64,000 nucleotides of DNA, from assembly GCF_016862275.1 (NCBI RefSeq), contig NZ_BOMQ01000026.1, positions 186,001-250,000 on the forward strand, in the 5' to 3' direction. Numbering within the stretch: position 1 is the first letter of the stretch; every line of letters starts with the position of its first letter. Of this stretch, positions 57,371-64,000 are shown in pieces. This DNA comes from Actinoplanes nipponensis. Lineage in GTDB: Bacteria > Actinomycetota > Actinomycetes > Mycobacteriales > Micromonosporaceae. The position numbers were made by a program, and so were the translations under genes. The notes beneath the pieces are model-generated. The model saw only the letters and a program-made list of their open reading frames with translations, was not told where the DNA came from and did not search any database.

Positions 57371-58372
57371 TCAGTCCGCCACGGGCCCGGTCGTCGACCG
57401 GATCACCAGGTGGGGCGTGACGACGCTCGCGCGGTGGGCCACCGCCAGGCCGTCGATGCGCTCGATGGCCCTGGCCACGGCGAGTCTGGTCATGGTCGGG
57501 ACGTCCTGGGCGATCGTGGTCAGGCTGATGTGGGCCAGCCGGGCCAGATGGCTGTCGTCGAAACCCACGACACTGACCTGTTCCGGCACGCGCGTGCCGG
57601 CGCGGACGAGCACGTCGAGCACGCCCGTGGCGCAGCGGTCGTTGAAGACGGTGATGGCGGTCGGTGGCCGGCTCTGGTGCAGCAGGGTGCGGGCCGCGGT
57701 CGCGCCTTCGTCCTCGGTGAGGCCGCCCGCGATGATGTGGACGTGGCGGCCCAGGCCGTGGGCGTGCATCGCCTCGCGGTAGCCGCGCCGCCGGTCCGCG
57801 GCGCCCGGCGCGCGGCCGCCGTCGATGTGCGCTATGCGCCGGTGCCCGAGGCCGGCCAGGTGGTCGACGGCCTGGCGCAGCCCGTCGGCGTCGGCGGTGC
57901 GGATCACGTCGGCGCCGCGTACGTCGCGGGCCAGGACCACGACCGGTAACCGGGTCGCCAGCCGCGCCAGCGCGGGGGCCGGTGTCCGGGGCCCGAGCAT
58001 GATCAGGGCTTCGCAGCGGTCCTGCAGCAGGCTGGCGGTGGCCTCGGTCTCGTCGCGCTCCGGGGTGACCGCGCTGAGCGCCAATTCGTATCCGCTGTCG
58101 CGGGCCGCGGTGTAGAGGGCGGTGACCAGGTCGACGTGGAATGCGTGCTCGATGCCGAACACCACCCCGAGCAGCCGGCTGCGGCCGCTGCGCAACAGCC
58201 GCGCCCGGCTGTCCGGCTGGTAGCCCAGCGCGTCGGCGGCCTCGCGGACCCGCTGGCGCGTCGCCGGGCTGACCCCCTGCTCACCGCGCATCACCAGGGA
58301 CACCAGCGACTTGGACACCCCGGCGCGGGCGGCGACGTCGGTGAGGGTCGGCCGGACCGTCCTGTTCGCCAT
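57371..58372 (-). CDS. LacI-family repressor
   Basis: 333 residues. N-terminal headpiece: PTLTDVAARAGVSKSLVSLVMRG, followed by the hinge SPATRQRVREAADALGYQPD (residue context for minor-groove Leu). The C-terminal sugar-binding domain shows LGVVFGIEHAFHVDLV, VVLARDVRGADV, GHRRIAHIDG and the late VSVVGFDDSHLARL. ATG 58372 is likely; a GTG 58378 precedes it. Two identical 12-base palindromes TGGAACGTTCCA flank its promoter, so it probably represses itself and the divergent dehydrogenase operon until a sugar-like ligand binds. Confidence 0.92.
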   Translation of the reverse strand: MANRTVRPTLTDVAARAGVSKSLVSLVMRGEQGVSPATRQRVREAADALGYQPDSRARLLRSGRSRLLGVVFGIEHAFHVDLVTALYTAARDSGYELALSAVTPERDETEATASLLQDRCEALIMLGPRTPAPALARLATRLPVVVLARDVRGADVIRTADADGLRQAVDHLAGLGHRRIAHIDGGRAPGAADRRRGYREAMHAHGLGRHVHIIAGGLTEDEGATAARTLLHQSRPPTAITVFNDRCATGVLDVLVRAGTRVPEQVSVVGFDDSHLARLAHISLTTIAQDVPTMTRLAVARAIERIDGLAVAHRASVVTPHLVIRSTTGPVAD

Positions 58373-58386
58373 CTGCACACCGTACT

Positions 58387-58400
58387 CTGGAACGTTCCAG
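58387..58400. promoter_or_regulatory. LacI-type operator 1
   Basis: CTGGAACGTTCCAG, a perfect 14-base palindrome, 15 bases upstream of the repressor start. The central CG with symmetrical arms is the usual LacI-family site. Confidence 0.8.
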
Positions 58401-58445
58401 GACCCACCCTTGACGCCGGGCGGGCCCCGCCCGCACCCTCAGTCT

Positions 58446-59444
58446 ATGGAACGTTCCAGACAGCTGGGTGTCGCGTTGATCGGAGCGGGCCGGATGGGCC
58501 TGTTCCACGGCGAAACCGTGAGCCGGCGCCTTCCCGACGCCCGGCTGGTCGCCGTCGCCGATCCGGTGGGCGGCGGCCAGGAACTCGACGCGGACCGCCG
58601 CTACACCGACATGGCGCAGGTGTGCGACGATCCCCGGGTCGACGCGGTGGTGATCGCCGCCCCCGCCCGATTGCACGCCGATCTGGTCGTCGCGGCAGCC
58701 CGGGCGGGCAAGCACGTGTTCTGCGAAAAGCCGATGGCGCTGAGTCTGGCCGACGCCGACCGGGCCATCGCGGCGGCCCGCGACGCCGGCGTGGTGCTGC
58801 AGGTGGGATTCCAGCGGCGGTTCGCGCCCGACTGGGCCGCCGCCCGCGCCTTGCTGGACGGCGGGCAGATCGGCACACCGCGGCTGTTGCGTTCCCTGAC
58901 GCGCGACCCGGGCGGCTTCGACCCGGCGCGCGTGCCGCCGGACACGATCTTCTTCGAGACGTTGATCCACGACCTCGACGTCCTGCGGTTCCTCAACCCG
59001 GGCGCCACCGCGGTCGAGGTCTATGCGACCGCGGACGCCCTGGTCGAGCCCGCCTGGCGGGAGCGCGGCCTGCGCGACACGGCCGCGGTCATGGTCCGCT
59101 TCGACAACGGTGCGATGGGGTTCGCCGAGGCGTGCTTCGCGACCAGCTACGGCCACGACGTGCGGGCCGAGGTGTTCGGCTCGGCCGGCGCCGCCACCGT
59201 CGGCGACGCACGCCGCACCGCAATGACCTTCTCCAGCCCCGCCGGGCGCACCATCGCGACGATGCACAGCGATCAGGAGCTGTTCGGCCCCGCCTATGTC
59301 GCCGAACTGGCGGCGTTCACCGACGCGGTCCGTACCGGTACCGCCGCGCCGGTCACCGGCGACGACGCCCGCGCCGCCCTGGCGATCGCGCTGGCCGCGG
59401 CGGAATCGGCCGCGACCGGCAAGCCCGTGCAGGTGAGCGCGTGA
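58446..59444 (+). CDS. Gfo/Idh/MocA-family oxidoreductase
   Basis: 332 residues. Rossmann start LGVALIGAGRMGLFHGETVS binds NAD(P); the EKP signature is CEKPMALSLADA (Lys in catalysis), and the C-terminal half contains HDLDVLRFL (catalytic Asp/His region). This subgroup includes inositol 2-dehydrogenases and related sugar dehydrogenases. ATG 58446 has no ribosome site and its second to fifth codons lie inside a LacI operator, so occupancy of that site would block the gene directly. It overlaps the following gene by GTGA. Confidence 0.88.
   Translation: MERSRQLGVALIGAGRMGLFHGETVSRRLPDARLVAVADPVGGGQELDADRRYTDMAQVCDDPRVDAVVIAAPARLHADLVVAAARAGKHVFCEKPMALSLADADRAIAAARDAGVVLQVGFQRRFAPDWAAARALLDGGQIGTPRLLRSLTRDPGGFDPARVPPDTIFFETLIHDLDVLRFLNPGATAVEVYATADALVEPAWRERGLRDTAAVMVRFDNGAMGFAEACFATSYGHDVRAEVFGSAGAATVGDARRTAMTFSSPAGRTIATMHSDQELFGPAYVAELAAFTDAVRTGTAAPVTGDDARAALAIALAAAESAATGKPVQVSA
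58447..58458. promoter_or_regulatory. LacI-type operator 2, over the start codon
   Basis: TGGAACGTTCCA, the same palindrome core as at 58388-58399, overlapping the ATG of the dehydrogenase by two bases. The two copies are 59 bases apart. Confidence 0.75.
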
Positions 59445-60223
59445 CCGGCTACCGCCTGGCCGTCTGCGCCGAGATGGTCTTCCTCGACCTGCCTTTTCCC
59501 GAACGCGTCACGCGGATCGCCGAGCTCGGCTTCGAGGCGGAAATGTGGACCTGGGCCGGCAAGGACATCGACGCGCTCGTCAAGACCGGCGCCACCATCT
59601 CGTCCATGACCGGATACCTCACCGGCGCCCTGGCCGAACCGGAGGGCGCCGAGGTCCTGCTGCGCACCGCCCGACAGTCACTGGAGGTCGCCGAGCAGCT
59701 CAACTGCCCCCGGCTCAACCTCCACGGCACCGGCCTGGACGACCGCGGCCTTCCCGTCGTGCCGGCCGCCGTGGTGACACCGCGGATGTGGCTCACCGCC
59801 GCCCGGACCCTGACCCGCCTGGCCGCCCTCGGCGAACGCGCCGGCCGGACGTTCACGTTGGAGAACCTCAACACCGCGGTGGACCACCCCGGCACGCCGT
59901 TCGCGCGGGCCGCGGACACCCTGGCGCTGGTCGAGGCCGTCGGCAGCCCGCACCTGCGGCTCAATCTCGACCTCTACCACGCGCAGATCGGCGAGGGGAA
60001 CCTCATCGAGCTCATCGAACGCGCCCTGCCGTTCATCGGGGAGATCCAGGTCGCCGACGTACCCGGCCGGCAGGAACCCGGCACCGGCGAAATCCACTAC
60101 CCCGCGATAGCCGCCGCCCTGCGCCGGTTCGGCTACCAGGGCGTCGTGGCGCTCGAAGGCTGGGCCTCCACCGATGCCCCGACCGCCCTGCGGCGATTCC
60201 GCGAAGCCTTCAGCGGCAGCTGA
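59441..60223 (+). CDS. Sugar-phosphate isomerase/epimerase-type TIM-barrel protein (hydroxypyruvate isomerase-like)
   Basis: 260 residues. AP-endonuclease-2-like TIM barrel: LAVCAEMVFLDLPFPERVTRIAEL and GFEAEMWTW at the start, NLHGTGLDD, FTLENLNTAVDHPGTPF (metal Glu), LNLDLYHAQIGEGN (Asp/His) and a late VVALEGWAS (Glu). This pattern fits hydroxypyruvate isomerase or a sugar isomerase/epimerase. Coupled to the dehydrogenase by GTGA, so the pair probably converts a sugar or cyclitol under LacI control. Confidence 0.86.
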   Translation: MTGYRLAVCAEMVFLDLPFPERVTRIAELGFEAEMWTWAGKDIDALVKTGATISSMTGYLTGALAEPEGAEVLLRTARQSLEVAEQLNCPRLNLHGTGLDDRGLPVVPAAVVTPRMWLTAARTLTRLAALGERAGRTFTLENLNTAVDHPGTPFARAADTLALVEAVGSPHLRLNLDLYHAQIGEGNLIELIERALPFIGEIQVADVPGRQEPGTGEIHYPAIAAALRRFGYQGVVALEGWASTDAPTALRRFREAFSGS

Positions 60224-60228
60224 ACTGA

Positions 60229-60405
60229 CGGAACAGCGGCCGCGGCACGTGGCACCTCTCGACCGACGCCGAACCCGGCTTCCTCGTCGCCCCGTTCGGG
60301 ATCAGGAGTATCTTTTCCCAGGAGCTGCCGCTGCTCCTCGCGCGCGACGGCCTCCGGCTCGTCAACCGCTTCGGCGACTGGGCCGGCCGGCCGGAGTCCG
60401 CGTGA
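60229..60405 (+). pseudogene. Possible methyltransferase C-terminal remnant
   Basis: An open stretch without a start codon, reading STDAEPGFLVAPFGIRSIF, then SQELPLLLARDGLRLVNRFG and DWAGRPESA*. The end (LLARxGLRLVxRFGDWxGRP) resembles the last 40 residues of class I SAM methyltransferases. The rest of such a gene is absent, so it looks like a deletion remnant between two intact genes. Confidence 0.45.
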
Positions 60406-60422
60406 GGCAAGGAGAGGATCGC

Positions 60423-61286
60423 GTGTCGCAGCCCGGCAAGGCTCTCATCGGCGTCACCGGGGCCACCGGTCGGCTGGGCGGGCGCGTGGCCCGCCGCCTG
60501 GCTGCCGCGGGCGCCGCTCAGCGGCTCGTGGTCCGCGACCCGGCGCGGGCGGCGGACCTGGCCGGCGCCTCGGCCGTACGGGCGGAGTTCAGCGACCGGA
60601 ACGCCGTGCGGGCCGCGCTCGACGGCGTGCCGACGGTGCTCATGGTCTCGGCCTCGGAGACCCCCGACCGTCTCGCCCGGCACACCGCGTTCGTCGACGC
60701 CGCCGTCGACGCGGGCGTCGCCCACCTGGTCTACATCTCGTTCTACGGCGCCGCGCCGGACTGCACGTTCACCCTCGGCCGGGACCACTACGCCACCGAG
60801 CAGCACATCCGCGCCTCGGGCCTGAGCTTCACGTTCCTGCGGGACAACCTCTACGCCGACTTCCTGACCGCCCTGGTCGGCGCGGACGGCGTGATCCGCG
60901 GGCCCGCCGGCGCCGGGCGCGTGGCCGCTGTCGCCCAGGACGACATCGCCGACGCCGCCACCACGGTGCTGCTGGACCCGGCCGCCCACGCCGGGGCCAC
61001 GTACGCGCTGACCGGTCCGCAGGCGCTGTCGCTGGAGGAGGTGGCGGCCGTGCTGACCGCCGAGCTGCACCGGCCGGTCACCTACCAGCCGGAGACCGTC
61101 GAGCAGGCGTACGCCTCCCGCGCCGGTTTCGGCGCCCCGCGCTGGCAGCTCGACGCCTGGGTGTCGACCTACACGGCCATCGCCGCCGGTGAGGTCGCCG
61201 GGGTCACCGCCGACGTCGCCCGCCTGACCGGCCATCCCGCCACCGCCCTGGCCGACCTGCTGCGCCGCGGCGGTTCCGCCTACTGA
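60423..61286 (+). CDS. NmrA-like NAD(P)-binding protein
   Basis: 287 residues of the atypical short-chain dehydrogenase type: ALIGVTGATGRLGGRVARRL (GxxGxxG), the SETPDRLARHTAFVDAAVDA segment, YISFYGAAPDCTFTLGRDHYATE (a Tyr present but YxxxK not clear) and FTFLRDNLYADFL. It is close to the QorB/NmrA-like group that senses or uses NAD(P)H. GTG 60423 follows AAGGAGAGG. It stands downstream of a remnant and convergent with the ABC-2 permease. Confidence 0.85.
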   Translation: MSQPGKALIGVTGATGRLGGRVARRLAAAGAAQRLVVRDPARAADLAGASAVRAEFSDRNAVRAALDGVPTVLMVSASETPDRLARHTAFVDAAVDAGVAHLVYISFYGAAPDCTFTLGRDHYATEQHIRASGLSFTFLRDNLYADFLTALVGADGVIRGPAGAGRVAAVAQDDIADAATTVLLDPAAHAGATYALTGPQALSLEEVAAVLTAELHRPVTYQPETVEQAYASRAGFGAPRWQLDAWVSTYTAIAAGEVAGVTADVARLTGHPATALADLLRRGGSAY

Positions 61287-61299
61287 GGAGGCGCCGCGC

Positions 61300-62025
61300 T
61301 CATCCCCGGGTGCCGGTGATGAGCCGTTCGCGGTCGAACGCGGCCGTGGCGAGCCGCCACCCGAGCCGGTTCAGCCCGAGCAGGAGCACCACGGCCAGCC
61401 CGCCGACCGCCGCCGACGCCGGCACGGCGCCGAACGCCGCGAGTGTCGTCACGGCCAGCGACGGCAGGCTCGCCAGCATCGCGAACTGCTGGGCGACGCG
61501 GATGTCGCTCGACCGGGTGGAGATCATGATGGCCACCCAGATCGACCACCCGGCGAGCAGCGGGGTGAAGACCAGCTGGGCGAGCACGTCGGGCAGCCGG
61601 ATGACCGCGGCGGCCACCGCCGGGTCGGCGAACAGCCGGACGCAGCCCAGGAAGAAGCCGTACACCCCGTACGCGACCAGCAGCGCGGGCAGCAGGGCGC
61701 CCAGGGCCTTGCCCAGCAGCAGCTCGCCGCCGCTGATCGGGGTGGTCAGCACCGGCTCGAGCGTGCCCTGCTGGCGCTCGCCGACCACCGCGTACGCGGC
61801 GATGAACGACGGCACCACGGCCGGGATGCCCAGCATGTACAGCAGCACGTGCTGCTGGCCCAGGGCGGTCGACACCGACGGGTCCAGGGTGAAGACCGTG
61901 ACCAGCGGCTGCACGCAGAACACGGCCGGGACGACCGCCATGCTGGCCAGCAGCGCGCGGTTGCGCCGGAAGTCGCGCAGCTCCTTGGCGACGACGGCCC
62001 GTACCCGCCGGCCGGCCGGGCTCAT
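61300..62025 (-). CDS. ABC-2 type transporter permease
   Basis: 241 residues, six membrane segments. The start RAVVAKELRDFRRNRALLASM is the ABC-2 amphipathic helix; the signature block AAYAVVGERQQGTLEPVLTTPISGGELLLGKALGA (E-R-x-x-G-T-L-E-x-L) is the cytoplasmic coupling loop. Typical of NatB/YhaP-like exporters. Its ATG overlaps the ATPase stop (ATGA), so they form one unit; the substrate is unknown. Confidence 0.88.
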   Translation of the reverse strand: MSPAGRRVRAVVAKELRDFRRNRALLASMAVVPAVFCVQPLVTVFTLDPSVSTALGQQHVLLYMLGIPAVVPSFIAAYAVVGERQQGTLEPVLTTPISGGELLLGKALGALLPALLVAYGVYGFFLGCVRLFADPAVAAAVIRLPDVLAQLVFTPLLAGWSIWVAIMISTRSSDIRVAQQFAMLASLPSLAVTTLAAFGAVPASAAVGGLAVVLLLGLNRLGWRLATAAFDRERLITGTRG

Positions 62026-63005
62026 GCGATCAGCTCCAGGTAGACGTCCTCCAGCGAGTGGCGCGCCTCGCCGATCGACAGCACGTCGGCGCCGTCGGCG
62101 ACCAGGGCCCGGGTGACCGCCGGCGCGGCCAGCACCGGGTCGGAGACGGCCAGGGCGTAGCCGCACGGGCCGGTGCGGCGCCAGTGGTCGACGCCGGGCA
62201 GGCCGGCGAAGACCCGGTCCGGGTCGTCCAGCGCGGCTTGGGTCTCGACCGCCAGGGTGCGGGCGAACAGCTGGTCGCGCAGCTCGGCCGGGGTGCCGAT
62301 GGTGCGCAGCGTGGTGTTGAGGATGGCCACCCGGTCGCAGAGGCGCTCGGCCTCGGCCAGGCGGTGGGTGGTCAGGAAGATGCTCACCCCGCCGCGGCTG
62401 AGCTCGGCGATCAGCTCGTGCACGTCGTGGGCGGCGACCGGGTCGAGGCCGGAGGTGGGCTCGTCGAGGAACAGGATCTCCGGGTCGCTGAGCAGGGCGC
62501 GGGCCAGGGCGACGCGCTGGCGCAGCCCTTTGGACAGGGCGCCGCAGGGGTCCGCGGCCCGGTCGGCCAGGTGCACCGATCGCAGGGCCCGGTCGATGCG
62601 GCCGGCCGGTTCGGGCGTGTCGTACAGCTCGGCGAAGCAGGCGAGGTTCTCCCGCACGCTCAGCCGCGGGTACAGCCCCGGCGACTCCGGCATGATCGCG
62701 ATGCGGCGGCGGATGTCCGGGCCGTTGGCCGGGGTCAGCGGGAGGCCGGCGACCGTGGCCGAGCCGGCCGTCGGCGCGATCAGGGTGCCCAGGGTGCGTA
62801 CGGTGGTGGTCTTGCCGGCCCCGTTCGGGCCGAGGAAGCCGAAGATCTCGCCGCGGGCGATCGCGAAGGTGACGTCGCGGAAGGCGGTCCGGTCCCCGAA
62901 GCGCTTGCCCAGCCCGGACGCGGTCAGCACCGGCGCGTCCGGCCCGGCCGGCAGCGGCTCGCCGGCCGGGCGCCGCGACCGGTCATCCCGGCCGAATCGC
63001 CCCAT
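62022..63005 (-). CDS. ABC transporter ATP-binding protein
   Basis: 327 residues. Walker A GFLGPNGAGKTTTVRTL, Q-loop region replaced by AIMPESPGLYPRLSVREN, signature ALSKGLRQRVALARALL, Walker B ILFLDEPTSGLDP and H-loop LTTHRLAEAERLCD. C-terminal 90 residues (AVETQAALDDPDRVF; DVLSIGEARHSLEDVYLELIA) are the extra domain of CcmA/DrrA-type exporters. ATG 63005 was chosen over GTG 63014, having AGGGTGG upstream. Pairs with the downstream permease to export an unidentified compound. Confidence 0.9.
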   Translation of the reverse strand: MGRFGRDDRSRRPAGEPLPAGPDAPVLTASGLGKRFGDRTAFRDVTFAIARGEIFGFLGPNGAGKTTTVRTLGTLIAPTAGSATVAGLPLTPANGPDIRRRIAIMPESPGLYPRLSVRENLACFAELYDTPEPAGRIDRALRSVHLADRAADPCGALSKGLRQRVALARALLSDPEILFLDEPTSGLDPVAAHDVHELIAELSRGGVSIFLTTHRLAEAERLCDRVAILNTTLRTIGTPAELRDQLFARTLAVETQAALDDPDRVFAGLPGVDHWRRTGPCGYALAVSDPVLAAPAVTRALVADGADVLSIGEARHSLEDVYLELIA

Positions 63006-63059
63006 GGGGACCACCCTACGAGCCCGGGCCCCCGCGGGACACCGCCGCAGTCGCCCGGA

Positions 63060-64000
63060 TCAGCCTGCCGACGGCGCGAGCTCGGTCGAGCGGGCCGCCG
63101 CGACCGCCGCCACCAGCGCGATCGCCTCCGGCTGGGCCCGCGGCGGCAGCCGGCGCCCGTCGCGCAGCCGCAGCGCGACCATCCGCCCGGCCTGCTCCCG
63201 CGGGCCGATCACCGCCAGGTACGGAATCTTGCGCCCGGCCGCGTGGCGGATCCGCGCCCCGAGCGAGCCCTCGGTGTCGACTTGGACCCGCAGTCCCGCC
63301 TCGGTCGCGTCGCCGGCGAAGTCCTCGGCGGCCGCGCGCTGGTCGGCGCCGACCGGCAGCACGGCGATCTGCACCGGGCTGAACCACACCGGGAACGCCC
63401 CGCCGTGGGTCTCCAGCAGGGCCGCGAACAGCCGTTCCATCGAGCCGACCAGGCTGCGGTGCAGCATCACCGGCTCGGCCGCGGCGCCGGAGGCGTCGGT
63501 GTAGGACAGGCCGAAGCGGGCCGGCTGGTGGAAGTCGATCTGGATGGTCGAGACGGTCCACTCGCGCCCGGCCGGATCGGCCAGCTGCACGTCGATCTTC
63601 GGTCCGTAGAAGGCCGCCTCGCCCGCGACCGCCGCGTACGGCACCTCGGCGGCGTCCAGCGCCTCCCGCAGCAGCCCCTCGGCCTGCTCCCACGCGGCGT
63701 CCGCACCGGCGTAGCCGGCGCCGGGCCCGCGCAGCGACAGCTGGTACGACGACACCCGCAGCCCGAGCGCCGCGTGGGCCCGGCGCATCAGCCGCAGCAC
63801 GGCGGCGACCTCCCGGCCGATCTGGTCGACGGGGCAGAAGATGTGCGCGTCGTTGAGCCAGATCGCGCGGACCCGCGACAGGCCGCCGAGCACCCCGGAG
63901 CGTTCGGCGCGGTACATGCCGCCGATCTCGGCCAGGCGCAGCGGCAGGTCCCGGTACGACCGGGCCCGCGCCTTGAAGATCAGCGCGTGGTGCGGGCACA
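63060..64000 (-). CDS. thrS: Threonyl-tRNA synthetase, C-terminal part (runs off the window end)
   Basis: At least 313 residues are present. Class II catalytic core: ALIFKARARSYRDLPLRLAE, motif 2-like MYRAERSGVLGGLSRVRAIW, NDAHIFCP, then the zinc residues: Cys in CPHHALIF, His in NDAHIFC and His in VMLHRSLVGSMERLF. FYGPKIDVQ is the motif before QIDFHQPARFGL. The C-terminal anticodon-binding domain begins PVWFSPVQIAVLPVG. The N-terminal TGS and editing domains would be outside the window and cannot be judged. Ending is complete. Confidence 0.92.
   Translation of the reverse strand, partial: CPHHALIFKARARSYRDLPLRLAEIGGMYRAERSGVLGGLSRVRAIWLNDAHIFCPVDQIGREVAAVLRLMRRAHAALGLRVSSYQLSLRGPGAGYAGADAAWEQAEGLLREALDAAEVPYAAVAGEAAFYGPKIDVQLADPAGREWTVSTIQIDFHQPARFGLSYTDASGAAAEPVMLHRSLVGSMERLFAALLETHGGAFPVWFSPVQIAVLPVGADQRAAAEDFAGDATEAGLRVQVDTEGSLGARIRHAAGRKIPYLAVIGPREQAGRMVALRLRDGRRLPPRAQPEAIALVAAVAAARSTELAPSAG

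Noticed and set aside
1..64000. tRNA, rRNA or CRISPR features
   Set aside because: No tRNA-like cloverleaf with T-loop consensus, no rRNA sequence and no regularly spaced repeats were seen while reading both strands.

Overview
The window is very GC-rich with strong G/C third-position bias. It carries actinobacterial hallmarks (RbpA, linked lnt and polyprenol-phosphate-mannose synthase genes, AftD-type glycosyltransferase, DUF2613 and DUF3068 proteins, DUF6082, DUF6817, EXLDI). The gene families point to a filamentous actinomycete, most likely Micromonosporaceae and possibly Actinoplanes; that placement is inference from family content only. It reads as chromosomal core and accessory DNA with one decayed mobile-element patch. 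No tRNA, rRNA, CRISPR array or intact prophage was seen.

Layout. 1-11 kb: cell-envelope glycan locus (flippase-like transporter, two related GT-C membrane proteins including a 1420-residue AftD homologue, a GT4 glycosyltransferase, an acyltransferase, DUF2613 and DUF3068 proteins), with two tail-to-tail gene overlaps. 11-13.9 kb: small hypothetical protein, NAD kinase, methyltransferase, CsbD stress protein. 13.9-22 kb: a lysine aminomutase locus (kamA divergent from kdd, amidohydrolase, kamD, kamE, kal, MutL-type reactivase), several genes joined by ATGA overlaps. 22-26 kb: a 630-base gap with a promoter and a possible structured RNA, then lnt-ppm1-fxsA convergent with rbpA, which has a textbook SigR-type promoter. 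26-32.5 kb: coiled-coil zinc-ribbon protein, an 890-base repeat-rich gap, an ArsR/SRPBCC/hydrolase operon, a kinase-like protein and DUF6082. 32.5-34.3 kb: an adenosylcobalamin riboswitch ahead of cbtB-cbtA and a degenerate histidine phosphatase. 34.3-45 kb: subtilisin-like protease, virginiamycin B lyase homologue, two DJ-1/GlxA-type genes, VIT1 transporter, a FIST sensor coupled to a GAF-GAF-GGDEF-EAL protein, and a DapA-like enzyme with a divergent LysR regulator. 45-54.6 kb: ECF sigma operon, a manganese riboswitch-TerC-unknown-baeRF3 operon, and several small regulator/enzyme pairs. 54.6-57.4 kb: wreckage of a Tn3-family element (tnpA and resolvase pseudogenes), a broken DrrA-type ATPase, a broken glyoxalase, an intact EXLDI gene and an AT-rich palindromic patch. 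57.4-64 kb: LacI regulator with two matching operators, a dehydrogenase/TIM-barrel pair, an NAD(P)-binding protein, an ABC-2 transporter pair and the C-terminal part of a threonyl-tRNA synthetase.

Connections. The lysine 5,6-aminomutase needs adenosylcobalamin, and about 12 kb away a B12 riboswitch controls predicted cobalt uptake; a functional link is inference. The most interesting candidate system is the Mn2+-riboswitch operon: the 3' side of the aptamer can pair almost perfectly with the ribosome-binding region of terC, and two downstream genes (an unknown 158-residue protein and a baeRF3 release-factor-like protein) lie in the same apparent transcription unit.
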